NCBI GenBank assembly: GCA_035582835.1
Contig: JAYKAV010001820.1
Location: 1,040,883-1,104,882, forward strand
DNA from: Phoebastria nigripes
Taxonomy: Eukaryota > Chordata > Aves > Procellariiformes > Diomedeidae
Direction of reading: 5' to 3'
DNA: 64,000 nucleotides
The translations under genes and the position numbers were made by a program. Position 1 is the first letter of the stretch, and each line of letters opens with the position of its first letter. Shown here one piece after another: positions 51,001 through 62,025 of the stretch. The notes under the pieces are model-generated. The model saw only the letters and a program-made list of their open reading frames with translations, was not told the origin of the DNA and did not search any database.

Positions 51001-54000
51001 CATTCTCTGCATAATTCATATGTCCTTATTCTCTCTGGGGCAGAGCAGACATCTGAACTGGGGGAGCAGAGGCAAACAGGATCACCCAGCAGCCCACACA
51101 GAGAACCGGGGTCAGACAGCCCGGCTGGTGTCAGGATGGGGAACAACATTGCACAAAATGCTGGGAAAACCTCTTGGACACTTGTCAAAATTTCCATTTT
51201 ACACAAAGGAATTCCTTATGTGTCTTAAAGAGGTAGCCTGACAGGTTAAGATGATTAGGAAAGATGAGCTTATTGGTACTTCTGCTGCNTATGTGGCTGA
51301 CATTCAAGCATACTGATGGGGCAATTACATTTATTAATTCTTTGGTTAATAGACCCACAGTTCTTGTTTTCCATGTAACAAGGGGTCCGATTACACCACT
51401 ATTTCTCAGCGTAACTGGAACAGCTATGTAAACATTACGGTTCATCTAAAACTCAAGAGATTAACACTACTAGGCCACTAGAAGTCTTCTACAAGTCATG
51501 GTGACAGTACCAATCTTTCAATTTTTCATTTTCCCACAGAACTAATTAAGGTTAATCACTGTTACTGTATATAAGAATTTCTTGCTAACAACGCAGGTTT
51601 TCACTTGTTTATCATTAGCTTCCCACTGTGTTATGAGGAACTGCCACTCAGGTACCACATGATCTCAGGGCTGGTGCTCCAGGACTGATGATGTTCCTTT
51701 ATTCCATTTTCCCCTCTGACCAAGCTGCACAATAGGTAAAGGAGAGCCAGTTTAATATCAGTTGGTTTTAAGGTGCTGTGTTGTACAGTGTTCCAATATT
51801 TTAAATATTTTGGAATTCTTTGGGTTTTGAAAATGCTATTTCCACTTTTTCCCCACAGAACTAAAAGAAATGACAGAAGTTTCCAAGGAACAGTCACTGC
51901 TGACATTTACCTAAGTTTCCTTGTGGGGTGCACATGCCTCTGTGTGTGCTTATACACAAGCATGCAGGCACGGTACGATCACACTGACAGTGCTTGATGC
52001 CAGTTGTTCTATTTATAGCCCCATAGACCAAGAAAAACACAATACAGCCTTATTTAAGGGCATTAGCTCACATTCTTTATTAAACTCAAACAGCAGTAAG
52101 CAGGTAAGGTTCATCTTATGGCAATTTCCAACTTAAGATGCTTCTTACAATGCCAGTGAATTATACATGATCATCAGAAAAACAATTCCCCTCAAAATGC
52201 TGTATGCAAAATTCACAGTGGATATTGATGTTTTATTTAAAGTGGAATTAAATATGGAACTGGACAAAATTCAGTATTCCAACAACAATAACTCCTTTTG
52301 TTCCTAGGGACACCTCAGAACAGCCTTTCATTTTGATATTATGTACTAGCAACTTCCAAATATATACTTAAAAAATTCTGTAACTAGCCCCGAGTTATGC
52401 TAAACAACCAAAGCTGTTTTACTGTCCATAGACTTCTATATTTTTATTGTTAATAGCGCTAACATTCAGGTGTTATAGTGTCTAAAATCAGTAGCATTTC
52501 AATGTTCAAATACTTTTTTCCTTTGATCATTAAACAGTCTAAGTAAGGCACTTTTACCAGTGAAAAACATAACTAATAGGAAAGAAAGCAACATTCAGAT
52601 TATATTCACATTCCTTCTTTCGAGAGCTGATGGTGTCTTTATCTTGTCTTTCACCAAACTCAGTGTTGTCCCCTACCCCCAGTAACACGTCACAGCTCTG
52701 CCAGCCTGGGGCAGCTGGAAGCAATCTACTCATGGTTAACCTGAAGAGCCTATTTGCTAACTTTGGCTTGTGCTTGTCTTATACTGTATCTAAACTTAAG
52801 TCTTGGTATTTGCTCTGTTGCTTAGCTGAACACAGGTGGATTTAGGCAGGGACCACACCATCCTGAAGGCCAGCCAGTAAGGATACATACTAAAATAGTT
52901 GCACACACCTGAAGCTGAAATCCTGAAAATGCACCAACTACTGCATGAAGCTGTGTGCCATTGCCTTGCACATGAGAACAGGACCAAAACCTGTTTCGGC
53001 ATGTATGTAACATATTTTCCCTTTCTCCTTCTGCTCTGCTTTCCTCCCTTCTCCCCCAAAAAATCCACATAAACCTTGCCAGTCTCATCATTTGCCATAA
53101 CTGTGGCTTGTACCATGTTTTCATGAAAAAACAAAACCCCGCAAGCCTTCAGTTACAGCTGTCAGTGCTGCAGATACTGGTGATGGGTTGAACTCTTAGT
53201 GACTGCTAAGGCTCATTTATATATTAACCCTATACATCAGTCATACTGATTTAATGGCATATGGATTCACAGCAATTATTTTCAGATTCTCTTTATCAAA
53301 GCATCAGCAAGATAATTTAAAATGCTATTTGGCAAGGGAGTGGGGNGAAAATGCCAGTCACTCCTGAGCTCAGATTCAGACAGCTCTGCCTAAGAGTTCC
53401 CCTGGTGTTACACCAACACCAGCACTTCATGGTTTACATTTTCCTGCTAGTGCCAGCAGCAGTCCTGACCCAGTGCTTGTGGTGAAATGATAGCCGTTTT
53501 AACAGCTGTGTTTTCTAATCCTGTTCAATTGTGTTTGGTGGCATCGTACTACTTCTGTCTAGAAAATGCAGCTTTTCTCTGCAATTTAGTCGGACATCAA
53601 GTTTTGAGCATCCCCAAATGGGCAAGGCCAAACAACAAACATGTAGAAGTCAGAACTGGGCATCTCAAATGTTACATTTTAAATTATTTTGGCTCTTTTG
53701 AAGTAAGACAACCACACTTCAGACTAATCTAGAAGAAAAGGCATAATGTAAAAAGGATTCTACTGTGGGAGGATTTTCCCTTCATGCAGCCTTTACCAAT
53801 ACACAACACAGTATCTCTTACTTCAGAGAAGCAGCAACATAAAAAACAGACTGCATTAAGGCTGAGGACAATTGGGCTGTTAACCGAACTCTCCCAAAAA
53901 GTAATCAGGTTTTCCTACTCCATCTCCTAGCCTCCCCACACACACATTTTTGGAAGTAATATATGGTAAATATCAGAAAGTAAAAAAGGAGTCTACTGAT

Positions 54001-54157
54001 AACGAAAAACAGTAACTTTTTTTTTAATTCTAGTTTTTGCAAAAGTGGGACTGTTCCTCCATAGGATACATTATATTTCAGAAACTTGTTATACAACTAC
54101 GATACCTGTAGCCAATCCTAGTCATGTTTTCCCTCTCCTTTCTGTATTTTATTTTAG
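48013..54157. other. KCNMB1 upstream region, presumably promoter, non-coding exon and first intron
   Basis: By analogy with mammals, a non-coding first exon and the promoter should lie upstream of 54158. I cannot place a transcription start: there is no CpG-rich island, and TATA-like strings are common in this AT-rich DNA. Low-complexity runs lie at about 48,719-48,751 (T/C) and 50,692-50,725 (A run with an N at 50,708). Open frames here are unconvincing. Confidence -1.
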
Positions 54158-54195
54158 ACCAGAAGAAGATTGTTGAGATTTCACAACTCTAAATC
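54158..54195 (+). other. KCNMB1: KCNMB1 5' UTR segment of the start-codon exon
   Basis: A pyrimidine-rich tract (CCCTCTCCTTTCTG, then TATTTTATTTTAG) ends in AG at 54156-54157, a good splice acceptor. I therefore infer that the start-codon exon begins at 54158, with 38 nt of 5' UTR before the ATG. This agrees with the known mammalian organisation, in which a non-coding exon lies upstream. I could not place that upstream exon in this sequence. Confidence -1.
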
Positions 54196-54332
54196 ATGTT
54201 GGGAAAAAAGTTGGTGACCGCACAGAAGCGAGGGGAGACAAGAGCCCTGTGCCTGGGACTGGGAATGGTCACGTGCTCCATGATGATGTACTTTTTTATT
54301 GCGATCACTGTTGTGCCATTCTACACTAAAAG
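54196..54332 (+). CDS. KCNMB1: KCNMB1 coding exon 1: N-terminus and TM1
   Basis: The ATG at 54196 opens a 137-nt coding exon for residues 1-45 plus two bases of Ser46. The peptide starts MLGKKLVTAQKRGETRALCL, matching the conserved cytoplasmic start of BK beta-1. A hydrophobic segment of roughly residues 17-40 (rich in Leu, Met, Phe, Ile and Val) is TM1, followed by PFYTK leading into the loop. The exon ends AAAAG|GTAATA, a canonical donor with phase 2. The start is supported by homology (mammalian beta-1 is one residue shorter here) and because the reading before it is UTR-like. No Ns fall in this exon. Confidence -1.
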
Positions 54333-55866
54333 GTAATAACAGTCACTTGTTTAGGAATACAAAGCTATTTCTTTTTCCTGTCAGCATCAAATACAATTAT
54401 TAAAACAGTGCCAAAATATATGTTAGTACCTTGTACAATAAATAAACAATATGTTCTTGAAGAGCTCATAAGCATTTAAGACAGAAGAAATGATAAAGAA
54501 AAAAGTGAGCCAAGAAGTCATCAGGCATTTACAAGTAAGCACAAGAGGGAATGATCATCTTTAGGGCTAGAATGAGAACAGTCTAAAACAAAACATTTAC
54601 TATGAAAACATGTAAAGTAAAAAACAACCATGCTTATCAATGCTTGATAATGGAAAGCTAAGTCTTGCATAAATTAAACAAGAAAAAAAAAAAAGGCAGC
54701 TTTTCCATGTGCAGGAGGGTGTGTTGATTTTCATAAAACTATAAAAACTTGAGCAATAGAAGTCATGGTAAAATTGTTCAGTTGAGAATCTGTATCTTAC
54801 CTCCAAATCAACCATCATGAGAAACTAGCACCTTCAACAGCCCAGTCTACCACAGCAAATGTTGCAGAATACAATGAATGCTGAAGAAGTCATTATTACC
54901 CACATTTTTATTTCATTTTGCAAGTTCTGCCTCCACACACAAAACCAATTTGCAAAAAACCAAAGTAACAAGACAAAGAATGCGGCTCAGTTTTTCATGC
55001 TTTAAGATTTTGATGGAGAAAGCAAATACATCCACCTCATTCTTCTTGCTAAGAGCACCTCTAAGCTCAAAAATATTTGAAAAATATTATCTTTAAAACA
55101 GAGTAATTCACATTTATTTTATGTATTTTCCAGCCTCCTGATTACATTACAAAATATTCTTGCAAGTAAAAAGATTAGTTTCTTAAGAACTGGAGTGAGG
55201 CTATTTCTTTACTTTTTTTGCCACCAAAGTGTACTGCTGTAAGCAAAAGCTTACTGTGGTATCAGTTAATAAGAGAGTAACTTTTGAGAAAAAGGGGGTA
55301 AGTAACAGCAAAAAAAATGAACTTTTGCCAGACAAAATCCTGCTACTTACTCCTGCAAAAGGTCCATGTAATAAAGAAAAGGAGAGGGGGTGGAAAACAT
55401 GGGAACTGATCTGAGTTCTGAGAATTATTGAATTAAATTAGTCAAAATATTTCTGAGATCAAAAGCTCCACTATGCTCAGCCAGATTTCAAATAATAAGG
55501 TCAAGCTTTACCAGTGTACTGCACTTCCCAATATTTAACTACCAAACATGAAAAATCCATAGCAATTTTTCCTTCTTGAATAACACTTGAAGCTGATTAC
55601 AGATGGGGTTAGAATCTAACTTCAAACCACAGAATGTGTAACAAACAACAACAAAATGCTTTCCTGCACTGTTTTCCTATGGCAGCCCTCCACCAGGTGC
55701 AGCCATTGATTCGGGGTGGGAAAGTGGACCGCACCAGGATTGAGCAGCCATGAACCACCCATGCCACCACTCACAGCTGGCACACACAGATGCATCTCCA
55801 GCATGCGACTCATAACAGATGCTGCTAACACTTTTAAAAGCAATACCCTTTGTTTTGTTTTTGTAG
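54333..55866 (+). other. KCNMB1: KCNMB1 intron between coding exons 1 and 2
   Basis: The 1,534-nt intron has donor GTAATA at 54333 and acceptor TTTTGTTTTTGTAG ending at 55866. It is phase 2. It is AT-rich and contains short poly-A and poly-T runs only. I see no recognisable transposon or second gene in it on either strand. Confidence -1.
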
Positions 55867-56062
55867 CGTTTGGACAACAGAAACTGTGTGCAAGGTGCTC
55901 AAAGCCAACATCAAGGACAAAGTTCTCTGCCCAAACAGCGAAGGCTCAGAGGATGAGGATATCTTTCCTTATCCCTGTCTACAGGTGTGGGTTAATCTGA
56001 CAGCCTCAGGACAAGAGGTTATGCTGTATCAGACTGAAGATACACTGGAAAGAAATCCTAAG
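55867..56062 (+). CDS. KCNMB1: KCNMB1 coding exon 2: first part of extracellular loop
   Basis: The 196-nt exon completes Ser46 and encodes residues 47-111. It opens with SVWTTETVCKVL, as in BK beta subunits. Cysteines are at 54, 67 and 83; by alignment Cys54 and Cys83 correspond to the conserved loop cysteines, while Cys67 has no partner in human beta-1. An acidic stretch (about residues 69-79, EGSEDED) adds six residues relative to human. The sequon NLT at Asn89 matches the glycosylated position of the family. CLQVWVNL at 83-90 has two more residues than human beta-1 (CLWVNV) and looks like the beta-2 form. TEDT at 102-105 is conserved. The donor is AAG|GTACTT, phase 0. Confidence -1.
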
Positions 56063-58085
56063 GTACTTGCAACACAGACTGAATAATCGCTCTCTGCTAT
56101 CTAACACCTCTGAGGAGAACTTAAACCAAGCAGCAGAGTAAGAGTAGGGGTTGTTCATCTTTTACATGTTAATGCCTGTGCTTAGACCAAGGCATTTTTA
56201 AAATATTCCAGAAATTGCACAGTTTTGGATTTTGTTTTAAACATTACATCAAACATTAAGTTAATACTTGTTAAGCAATTACACCAACTAAACATGAATA
56301 TTTAACATTTATGAACATTTAAAAAATATGTAAGTCTCCAAGTTGAAGACCAATGGTAAGAAATAGTTTGTAAGCTGTGGTTTGCTCAGTTGCTTGTTGA
56401 ATTATCTCAGGAGAGACCTGAAGTTAAACACTGTCCTAAGTAAGAGCACAAATCCCAATTTTACTTCCGTTTTAGGTGTGTGATATGAAGCAGGGAATAA
56501 AGAAAGCAGAAAAAGGGGAAATGAGGGTACTGTTGGGAACATGATGCATGTTTTAGACAGAAAGGAGAAACAAATTTTGGAAGATAAATCACCCAGAAAA
56601 CTCATTTGTCTTTGGTTTGATCTGCAACTGTTTCTGGCCAGCATGGCAGCAGACACCTGGACTCATGGAGAAGGCAGTGGCGCTGTAGGAAGCACCCATG
56701 NAATGCAGACGCTGGGTATTGCGGTAGAGGTCCCTTGGTCAGTTGTTTTAGGGATCTCTTCCCCAGAGGAAGAGTGCAGACCATGGGTGGGACAGAAACG
56801 TGGGTGCACAGCATTCATTTGGCTTTAGACGTGTGGGAAAGATTGGGGAAGGGGAAAAAGTAGGGTGTGGTCCCTTTGTTTCTGCCAGTGTTTCTGCTTG
56901 GGAATCAGCAAAGAGCTCAACATTTTTAGGCTTGCTCCCTCACAACCAGAAGTGTTCCTACAGGTACACTGTCCCAAGGAAGGTCAGGTTCAATTCAGTT
57001 CCAAAACCATGAGTATTTCAGAGGCCTTATTCCAGCTCAACACTCTCTAAGGGGAGATAAAGTGAAATTCAGATCTTGGATGCCCAAGACTGAAGCACTT
57101 TCAGAATCCAAAACAAACATGCTCAGACTACAAGCACTCATCTTCTTAAAGAAATTACATAGATTAGAGTTTCATACAGTGCAAACCTGATAGCATAAAA
57201 CACTTAAGCTGAAGAGAATTTTGCTAGCTAATGGCTGTCTTTATAGTGACTATCTCAGGGAAAGCTACATACAATGAAGTGGCAAAGCAGAAATTATCCA
57301 CTGTAGATTGAAACAAGAGTCTTGTTCACTGCAAGAGGAGGTGATTTGCTGATTTCCTACCATTTGCATTACTGGAAGTACAAACCTTCAGGTCAGGAAC
57401 CGTTCCCTTTCTGCCTTGGCCAGTTTCCAGCTTATGACACCTAAGCATTATTATGTATGCAAAATAATACTGCAGAAAAGAAGCTGTGATAAACAACAAC
57501 AAAAATGAGTGCTTCAAAGTCTACTAGTATTTCCACTGAAGGCTAAATAACTTTGCATTATTACTACAGGTCAAAACAGTTTTGTGTTATGAGGACAAGT
57601 AGGAAGCCTCCAACAGCCATGCTTTCCTCTTATTTGCCTGCAAGTTACAACCAGAGGTGCACAGTGAAGCAACTTCGTTTTCCTGCATACTGACAAGCNG
57701 GTTGTGAATTTCTGCACAACTAACACATTTCTGCTGTGGTGGTGCCTAGAAGCTCTGTTAGGAATCCAAGCTTGGCACCGTAATAATAAAGTGACAGTCC
57801 CAAAGACTGCAGTTTTATTTCAAGCACATGTGTATTACTGGTTTCCAACAACATTACTCCAACCTGTAAATCTGCAGATTGGGGGCATAGACACACTGAC
57901 AGAAACAGGGAAGCATGGCAAATGGGGTTATGGACATAAGGAAACCAAGACGACCTCCAGGGATGCTAGCCAAACCACTGAAGATTTTGTCCNTACTAGC
58001 ATGTTTGTTTTACTCAATCTGACTTAACTACGAACCCTGCATTAGAGTATCCATTATAATGAATCACCTTGATTTCTTATTCCAG
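56063..58085 (+). other. KCNMB1: KCNMB1 intron between coding exons 2 and 3
   Basis: The 2,023-nt intron is phase 0, with donor GTACTT at 56063 and acceptor TTTCTTATTCCAG ending at 58085. Open frames inside it, such as those around 56.5-57.0 kb and 57.7-58.0 kb, show no recognisable domain and are treated as chance. Single Ns occur at 56701, 57699 and 57993. Confidence -1.
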
Positions 58086-58355
58086 TGCTCATACGTCCCA
58101 GGCAAGTCGGAGAACTCTAAAGAAGTTAAAGCACGAATAGAAACAATTGCAAGCAATTTCAAAAAATACCAGACTTTCCCATGCTACTATGACCCAGGAG
58201 GAACGCAGACCAACGTCATTTTAAGCAGACTTTATCCCCCNAAAGGCCTCCTCTTTGCTTTCCTTTGGCCTACACTCATGTTTACTGGTGGATGTCTGAT
58301 TATTGTTCTGGTAAAAATTAGTCAGTATGTTTCTGTTCTTTCTGCTTGGCAGTAG
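58086..58355 (+). CDS. KCNMB1: KCNMB1 coding exon 3: second half of loop, TM2 and C-terminus
   Basis: The 270-nt terminal coding exon encodes residues 112-200 and the TAG stop at 58353-58355. CSYVPG at 112-117 and CYYDPGG at 144-150 hold the other two conserved loop cysteines, Cys112 and Cys144. TM2 spans about residues 166-187, beginning GLLFAFLWPT and continuing through FTGGCLIIVLV. The C-terminal tail is KISQYVSVLSAWQ. The N at 58241 is the third base of a CCN codon, so Pro163 is certain whatever the base. Relative to human beta-1, the Leu172 position in TM2 is Cys181 here, while the Thr169 equivalent (Thr178) and the Leu173 equivalent (Leu182) are kept. Confidence -1.
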   Translation, partial: CSYVPGKSENSKEVKARIETIASNFKKYQTFPCYYDPGGTQTNVILSRLYPXKGLLFAFLWPTLMFTGGCLIIVLVKISQYVSVLSAWQ

Positions 58356-60860
58356 AAAACAAATACCTAGCATAGATTGTTGCAAAACATTAAAGTGCCT
58401 TTGTTCCGCCTGTCTTTATCTGCATTTTGTGACTTTTAATATATACCAGGTGTCAATCCAAGGGCAGGCATTCCAGAAAACTGAATGGCACCCACTAGGG
58501 ATGGCAATCCATTACATGAGGACAGAATAGAAAATTGATTCCCAGGAATACCTGCAAATACCTCATAAGAGCACAGACTGAATTACTATCTATTGTTTCC
58601 ATGGGTTTTCTGAGGTACAGTTGCTTTACAGAGCTACAATTCAAGTTTACTACTAAACTCTTGTTCCACATTTTAGACAGGGTCCTAATTTTCTGTCTGG
58701 TTGAGACCAGTTGATGCTAGATCCTTATACATCATTACTGGCAGACACACACTTTATATACTTCATTACCAATACAGCATGTATTCATGGCATACTCTTC
58801 TTGTCTGTCAGGAAAAGAAGTTTTGTTATGGTCCAAAGAGATATTTGTTATCATGGATCTCTCTGCTTTTGGGGAGGGGGAAAACCACCCGAAAACAAAA
58901 TATACACACACAGACATTACAAAGTTTGCACTCTAAACATCTAACACCAATTGTATATAATGAAATATATGCGTAAAGTATAGGGTATGGTAAAGAAGCT
59001 TATATTAAAAGTAAGTTTTTGTATTTAACTCAAATCTTAGCTTTGCTTTACTTTGAAACAAATGTACCACTCAAGGAAGGCTACCTGCCTGCGATTTGCA
59101 TGTATTATAAAACTGTTAAGGAAGTCACAATACAAAGAATATTATTATATAGTAGAAAACATCCATGATATCTCACTAAATACAGTAATCTAATGTAACC
59201 ACAGAAGCATGCATGCTTAGCACAAAGATATTTCACAATAGAGACATGTTTGTTTCTAGCGACAAGGCTCTTAGGAATGCTCTGATGCACGTATAGACAC
59301 ATTTTCTGTTCTCTGAAAATAACTCTGTTTCAGCCAATTTTCAAATTGCTACTGGACACAGGAGGAACATAAGATACTTCCTGCATGCTGTGTTTGACTG
59401 GCACTTAGAACACAACTAGTACAAGCTTTTTCATCACACAGCTGATGAACCATGCAGTAGCTATCATTCACAGGAAAATTTCAGGGCTTAGATACAAATT
59501 TAAATTTATTAAATTTTAGTGGAAAAAGTTGTTCTCATTAATGTGGTACAATTCTCTATTGTTTATTGTAAAAAAGAGGAAGGCTGAAATATTAACCCAT
59601 TACATGCATTTTCCCACATTACTAATGAAACAGTGTCAGAATTTGCTTTTGCAAATCAAAATTAGACCAGGATAGCACAGTTATTAACATCAACAACAGT
59701 TATTAACATGCAACCTGATACCTGTCGAAGCTAATGCACTGTACTGGTACCAAAGAACATGAACAAGCTAGCTGTAAATAGACAGAGAGGTTTATTTAAT
59801 AGGCTCTTTCAAAGCTTTACTCCAAATTTTGCTTTTCAGCAGTTTAAAGAGAGTCTCTAGTTTGCAAACTAGAACTTGCTTATGACTACTCCACACTCAG
59901 TCCAGCACATCAGTAGCCCCCACCACCTTGCTCCCCTCTCAGTTCAGCAGAGGTGAATGGAGGTTGGATGCTGCTGTTCTTTCTAGTGGTAGTCCCCATT
60001 GCCCCACTCACTCATGAGTCAGTAACTTGTCTCTGAAGAGCAGAGGCTTTTAATCTTGCTGAGCTCAGAACTCAGCATGAAGCATGAAGACCAGGAGCTC
60101 CTGTTTCTGACTCCCACATTGGCTTCCCAAGATCACCCCCTAAAGCCACCATCATCCTCCTCACCTCCCTGCTCATAGTTATCCCTGATAGCAGTAGATG
60201 AAAATTTATCCAGAGTGCAAGCTGTGTTTCCAGATTTAACTCCACCAAAAATAAAGCAAGTCGATTATTACACAAAAACAGTTATTTCCCTCCAACATGT
60301 ACACATTACAAGTACACGAAGAAAATCCTGGAACAAATTTTGTTCTCCAATAAAGTAGCATTTCTTATTTGGGCAGGAGATATTCCAAGTGAAAACAGCC
60401 GGTGGAGTGGAAAAACCACACACAAATTAGGAAACTCTATTGTTTTGGACTCTCGCCAAACTCAGCTTCCTCTTTTGCCCAAATGAAACGGGATTTAAAT
60501 ACAAAAAGCCAAATATTCTAAGGTAGAAACAAACACACAAAACTTATAGGCACCACAGAAGTCTGTTCTTGTTTTTAAATAATGCTTTGCCCACATATAC
60601 AGTGCTGGTTACTTTCTACAGTTCTGAGAAAGTTTAANGTTAAAGTCATAGATATTCTTTCCCCTTCACACTTTCACTTTCTCTTAAAGTTGAAACTAAG
60701 TGTTTTAACAGTGTGCCAGGTTGCTGAATTACTCTTGAGCTTTTGTAAACAATTTTCTATTCTCTTTCCATCTGCAAAAGTTAAAACTTCACTCTAGTGA
60801 ATTACAATAACACTCTCTATGCTTCTTACAGCAGCACACAAGGAAGCTATATAGCCTTAG
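58356..60860 (+). other. 3' flank of KCNMB1, probably including its 3' UTR
   Basis: No further open coding sequence that I recognise follows the stop. ATTAAA at 58389-58394 is close behind it, and AATAAA occurs near 60.25 and 60.35 kb. Without transcript data I cannot say which, if any, is the KCNMB1 poly-A signal. A 13-bp direct repeat, CAGTTATTAACAT, occurs at 59678-59690 and 59697-59709. Confidence -1.
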
Positions 60861-60863
60861 GAG

Positions 60864-60889
60864 GTTTTGGTTGGTTGGTTGGTTTTTTT
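60864..60889. repeat. GGTT simple repeat
   Basis: A short GGTT run passes into a T run. It is the complement-strand form of the CAAA/CCAA tracts seen elsewhere in the window. Confidence -1.
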
Positions 60890-61480
60890 AATATTATTGG
60901 ATTATACCATCAAGTCTACAATAAAATCTGATAAATAAAATGCTATTTTTCTGAGATCCAGCAAAACACTTCCTATAAGAAGTGCTTCGATACAAGCAGT
61001 GACCATTGCAGTGACAGATGTNCACAACTCACTTTCTCAAGGCAGAGTAGATAATCAAGGTATATATTACAACATTAAAACTCCTGCCACAGGAAGAGAA
61101 GTGACAGTACAAGCAGCTGGAGATGAAATTTGTACTTGAAATCTGTTCAACTACACATAGCTTTCACCAGCACTGATGCTTACACCACAGTAATAGTGCT
61201 TGAGTCGATGGGAACATGCAAGGAACACAGGAAAAATGGGGATAGATTTTAGACCCTGATGAATGCTTTAGTTGTACAGGCCCTTTATATGTCTATATGA
61301 ATAATATTGTTTTGCTGAAACTATTAAAAGTCCTATTTTTCAAGTGCTGGGCACAGACTTTCAAGAGTAGTTTTTCTTCTTGATGCCAAATAAGGCTTGG
61401 ATGTGGTGATTCTACTGTTGGAAGATGGAAAAGAAGAAAAGCTCCAGCACTGTTCTTGAGGGAACTAGCATTTCTCCCAC
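60890..61480. other. Non-coding stretch downstream of KCNMB1
   Basis: The stretch is AT-rich, with single Ns nearby (60639 and 61021). I see no exon, transposon or RNA gene that I can support. Confidence -1.
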
Positions 61481-61482
<2 letters not shown>

Positions 61483-61512
<30 letters not shown>

Positions 61513-61536
61513 NAAAAAAAAAAAGAAAAAAAAGAA
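61483..61536. repeat. Poly-A tract with one ambiguous base
   Basis: A near-pure A run of about 50 nt has an N at 61513 and a G near the end. The true length in the genome is probably uncertain. I see no retrocopied gene body or poly-A signal before it. Confidence -1.
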
Positions 61537-61945
61537 GATTGTAAAAGGTTGTAAAATGAAGCTTATCCCATAACTGGGAAGCTATTTTTCTGGATGAGGT
61601 AGATTCAGTTTCATAAGTTTCGGCTTTAATAAGATGACCTTTCTCCAACAATGGCAGCTTAAGAGGAACCTATGGGGCGTTGATTCACTAAGAAGCCATC
61701 TGTGAGTCACCAGCATGTTCTTAATGTACATAAACAGAGGTAGCCAGAAGGTACCTGCTATTGACAATTTTGATTTAAGTATCCTGCTAACTGGTACTAT
61801 TTTTATTACCTGATCCTCAAAGCAGAAACAGGGCAGTTAACATAGAGAAGACTCTGGTCCCCAGAGAGTCCTCACTCATTGCATAAACCCACTGCACTTG
61901 ACAACAAAATACCTTCCAACTGAGTAACTGGTACTTTGTTCTTAG

Positions 61946-62025
61946 GGTTTTTTGGTTGGTGGTGGGGTTTTTTTTGTTGTTGTTGTTTTGGGGGGGGGGG
62001 GGTTAGTTGTGTTGTTGTTGTTTTT
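61946..62025. repeat. GTT/GGTT low-complexity tract with 13-G run
   Basis: T-rich GTT repeats flank an uninterrupted run of 13 G at 61990-62002. A G run this long can join quadruplex structures and is prone to slippage during sequencing, so its length is doubtful. Confidence -1.

Larger units (their letters stand above)
54158..58355 (+). other. KCNMB1: KCNMB1 locus, coding part (three coding exons, two introns)
   Basis: This is the only protein-coding gene I can recognise here. The product is the beta-1 auxiliary subunit of the BK (KCa1.1, Slo1) potassium channel, a plasma-membrane protein that raises the apparent calcium sensitivity of the channel, above all in smooth muscle. Joining 54196-54332, 55867-56062 and 58086-58355 gives 603 nt, which is 200 codons plus TAG. 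The introns are phase 2 (Ser46 split AG|C) and phase 0 (between Lys111 and Cys112), both GT...AG. The layout is short N-terminus, TM1 about residues 17-40, a cysteine-rich glycosylated extracellular loop, TM2 about 166-187, and a short C-terminus. Human beta-1 has 191 residues; the nine extra fall at the N-terminus (1) and in the loop (6+2). Any upstream non-coding exon, the promoter and the poly-A site are not located. I prefer beta-1 over beta-2/3/4 because the N-terminus KKLVTAQKRGETRALCLG and the C-terminal VKISQYVSVL match beta-1 best. Confidence -1.

Noticed and set aside
58059..58085. Extension of the KCNMB1 exon 3 reading frame upstream to an ATG at 58059
   Set aside because: These bases include the pyrimidine tract and AG acceptor of the intron; homology starts at Cys112 after the AG.
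58389..58394. ATTAAA as the KCNMB1 poly-A signal
   Set aside because: Only about 34 nt after the stop codon, which would give an unusually short 3' UTR; other signals lie further on and no transcript evidence decides between them.
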